This document shows, piece by piece, positions 61,609 to 64,000 of a stretch of 64,000 bases of DNA. Below the pieces are notes generated by a model. That model made no database searches. It saw only the letters and a list, made by a program, of their open reading frames with translations, and was not told the DNA's origin. The stretch is from contig CM052356.1 of NCBI GenBank assembly GCA_028551475.1, positions 5,280,001 through 5,344,000 on the forward strand. Direction: 5' to 3'. Origin of the DNA: Casuarina equisetifolia (Eukaryota > Streptophyta > Magnoliopsida > Fagales > Casuarinaceae). Numbering within the stretch: position 1 is the first letter of the stretch; each line of letters starts with the position of its first letter. A program made the position numbers and the translations under genes.

Positions 61609-61792
61609 TTGGTAAATCTATTTCAAAATCCAACAGGTTCCCAGTTCCCACGATTATCCTCCACTCTCCGTCATTTTTACATTCCATGTATCACTTCTGC
61701 ATATTGATAAGACAACAAGCTCATTGTTTTCTGCAACAATTGGATTTCAATTTGTTGTTAGTCCCCTACTATGTTTCTAGTCGTTCAAATAT

Positions 61793-63235
61793 GGAAGTAA
61801 TTAACATGTAAGGATCTTTGCATGGGCAAATATGGAAACCTCTCTTCGTGTGTCTCGGCCAACCCTAATGCTATGACGATTGTTGGCTCCTACAATTGGT
61901 GGCGTAGACTGATTTAGGGTTTTGTTTTTAGCTCCCTATCGCGATTTATATATAGATCTTGTATAGGTTTTGTTTTCTTCTTCTACCTACACAAAAGCTT
62001 ACTTTTCTTTCTTGCTTTTGTATTGTATTTGGTTTGCTTGTGATTAACTACAAACAAATTTCATCCAATTTGATTCTTTTATCAATTGCACCAATCTAGG
62101 CATTGGTTTATACATATTGGAACAAAAGTGAAATTCAGTTTTGTCTTAGGGTTAAGGTCTTTTATAATAAAAGTGGAATTCATTTAATAGAAGTACATAT
62201 TAGAATTAGCAGATGAAGAAGGACTCATAGGGTTAAATCTCATTGATAATCTCATAAACACTAACCTAACATTGACCACCATCAAATATGACCAAGTAGC
62301 ACTTGTGCCTCAAGTAATGATCCACCACTTAAGGACATCTCAAAATATCAACACATAATAAATAAGCTCATGTACCTAGATGTAACTCACCTTGACATAT
62401 CATACTTAAGTGAGTAATCTCAACTAGTTCAAGCATGCACCTAAAAACTCTCAATAGGAAGCAAGAATTAGAGTAGTCAAATATCTAAAGGGTTGTGTAG
62501 GTTTAGTTAGTCTATTCATTCCATCCTTTGGAGATTTTCAAATGCAAGGTTATTACAACTTTGACTACACCACATGCAAGATGAGAAGAAAATCAATAAC
62601 TAGATTTTATGTTATGCTTAATAACTCCTTGATCTTTTGGAAAAGCATAAAATAAAAAGTAGGATCCAAATCCTTAGTAGATGCCAAGTATTGGACCATG
62701 GCAATAACCACTTATGAGATCATGTGCTTATTGGTTTTAGTAGGAAAATATGAATCAATGTACCTTGATTAATTGTTCTTTTATAATAATAAGGTTGCTA
62801 TGGAACTTATAACCAACCCAATCATTCACTAGTGCACAAAGTACATTGATTTGGTTTGATGAAGACCTAAGCATATTAGCACCAAGAATCAACCTACGAA
62901 TGTATTAATGAAGTTTTTGGAAACTCATTAGCATTATTATTTTTTGTGCAAGCTTAGTGTCCTGAATTTCTACCAACTATTAACTTAAGGGAGAGTATTT
63001 GAATACGTAAGTATTTAACATGTAAGCACCTTTGCATGGCCAAAGATGGAGACCTCTCTTTGTGTGACTCAACCAACCTCAATGTTATGATAATTGTTGG
63101 CTTCTAAAATGGACGGTGTAGATTGATTAAGTTTTGTTTTTTACTCATGGTTGTTTATATGTAGACTTTGTATAGGTTCTATTTTCTTCTTCTATATGCA
63201 TGAGAGTTTTTTCTCTCCTACTTTTGTATCAAAGA
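61793..63235 (+). mobile_element. internally deleted Copia element at the right end of the duplication
   Basis: A left LTR (about 61793-62030) and a right LTR (about 62997-63235) share 'ttaacatgtaag', 'ctttgcatgg', 'gacctctctt' and 'tttgtatagg'. Between them lies a piece of RNase H readable on the + strand (FWKSIK...DAKYWTMAITTYEIM, NNKVAMELITNPIIH), ending with a purine tract, aagggagag, before the right LTR. Most of gag and pol is gone and stops are frequent. It begins where homology between the two duplication copies stops. Confidence 0.75.
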
Positions 63236-63239
63236 CATG

Positions 63240-64000
63240 TGAACCAAACTGCTTGCTAACGTTCTAAATGGTCTTATTTTGAAAGACATGTGGACCAAGT
63301 TGCCTTCTATTTTAGTTGCGTATTCAAAATGGGTAGAACACATAGAAGAAGACTTTCTATTTTGAATAACTACTTGGAAAGGGAAAGAATAACAAAACCT
63401 TTCTAGATAGCCATTATAATAAAGCTTAAAGAAGGAAAAGTGTATAGGAAATGCAAATATCTTTTCAAAGACTTTCTCTTTTGAATAACTTGTCGATGAA
63501 CTATTCTAAGTTTATAAATTAGGATTTTGTAGGACTATTTTTGAACTAAGCCATTGTAGTTTCCACTTTGCTCTCTTTTTGTAATTCGAATATTTGTTAA
63601 TGAAAACTGCCAATAACTTGGCTACTCCATTGTTGTTGGATTTGAGTTTATTTTGTGTAGGCGATGGGATTTTATAGAACCCTAATCCATACTCTACTCA
63701 ATCAACCACCTTAAATTGATTGATCAACCAAATTAAGTTAGGACTCCCATTTTCATAAGCTGACCCTCCTCATTAGTCCATTTATTTGCATTTTTTTTTC
63801 AAGAATCTTAACACTATTAATAATAATCTTCCAAGCTTGTAAATCATTTCTCAAAAGCTAGATTTTCATCATGTTTTTCTAGTGGCTATATTTTGTCCAT
63901 AAAAAATGGGAGACCTATTGAATGGCAAAATAGTTTATGAGTTGGTTGTCATGATCACTCTACTATTCTAACCCTAGTTTAGATATTCAAAACTTGGATT
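63240..64000. other. unassigned AT-rich sequence, probably retroelement-derived
   Basis: The phrase 'gacatgtg(a/g)accaa' occurs at about 63233 and 63283. The stretch 63540-63660 has the look of an LTR end. I cannot define an element and see no gene. Confidence 0.35.

Larger units (their letters stand above)
36072..61785 (+). repeat. tandem segmental duplication, copy B
   Basis: This is the right copy of the duplication. It begins with about 390 bp matching 18323-18712 (shared 'ctttgtaga', 'atctagatgac', 'ggtctaaaatatgcta', 'tttggccatgtgca') and resumes at about 43355, matching 21110 onward ('aatgtaaatattaaaata'). It extends through gene B to about 61785. It is about 10 kb longer than copy A because of three large retroelement blocks. 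The first block is riddled with C-to-T and G-to-A changes relative to copy A. Confidence 0.85.

Overview
This is plant nuclear DNA, most likely from a eudicot. The genes have many short exons separated by long AT-rich introns with GT/AG borders, and intergenic space is filled with decayed LTR retrotransposons carrying initiator-Met-type primer sites. I cannot name the species. All exon borders below were worked out by eye from reading frame, splice signals and remembered family sequence; no alignment or search was run.

Layout. (1) 1-2189: sequence upstream of the first gene, containing an essentially intact 417-bp TRIM retroelement (1605-2021) that ends about 170 bp before the start codon. 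(2) 2190-17721, + strand: an 18-exon gene for the largest subunit of RNA polymerase IV (NRPD1, about 1470 aa), complete from N-terminal zinc site to C-terminal DeCL domain, but with one extra nucleotide in exon 6 that creates a stop at 7532-7534. (3) 18.3-34.0 kb and 36.1-61.8 kb: two copies of a tandem segmental duplication. Each carries an intact 10-coding-exon gene for an SPX-MFS vacuolar phosphate transporter (VPT/PHT5 type): copy A at 26446-33787 (698 aa) and copy B at 48311-61608 (691 aa), about 91% identical. The duplicated block begins just downstream of NRPD1.

(4) Copy B is swollen by retroelements: a Gypsy fragment (36.5-40.0 kb) and a Copia fragment (40.0-42.8 kb) replace 2.4 kb of the ancestral block; a short LTR element sits in the upstream region (43.7-44.6 kb); and a 6.2-kb Copia element lies antisense in intron 2 (49.9-56.2 kb), itself split by a small non-LTR insertion. 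A deleted Copia element (61.8-63.2 kb) sits at the right end of the duplication.

How the genes relate. NRPD1 makes the precursor transcripts for the 24-nt siRNAs that methylate and silence the kinds of repeat that surround it here. The two SPX-MFS genes would move phosphate into the vacuole under inositol-pyrophosphate control through the SPX domain. No shared pathway between NRPD1 and the transporters is implied; they are simply neighbours. I found no RNA gene, CRISPR array or bacterial-type feature, and no wholly new system. The strongest leads are the NRPD1 frameshift, the TRIM at the NRPD1 start, the duplication with apparent gene-conversion tracts, and the nested intronic retroelements.
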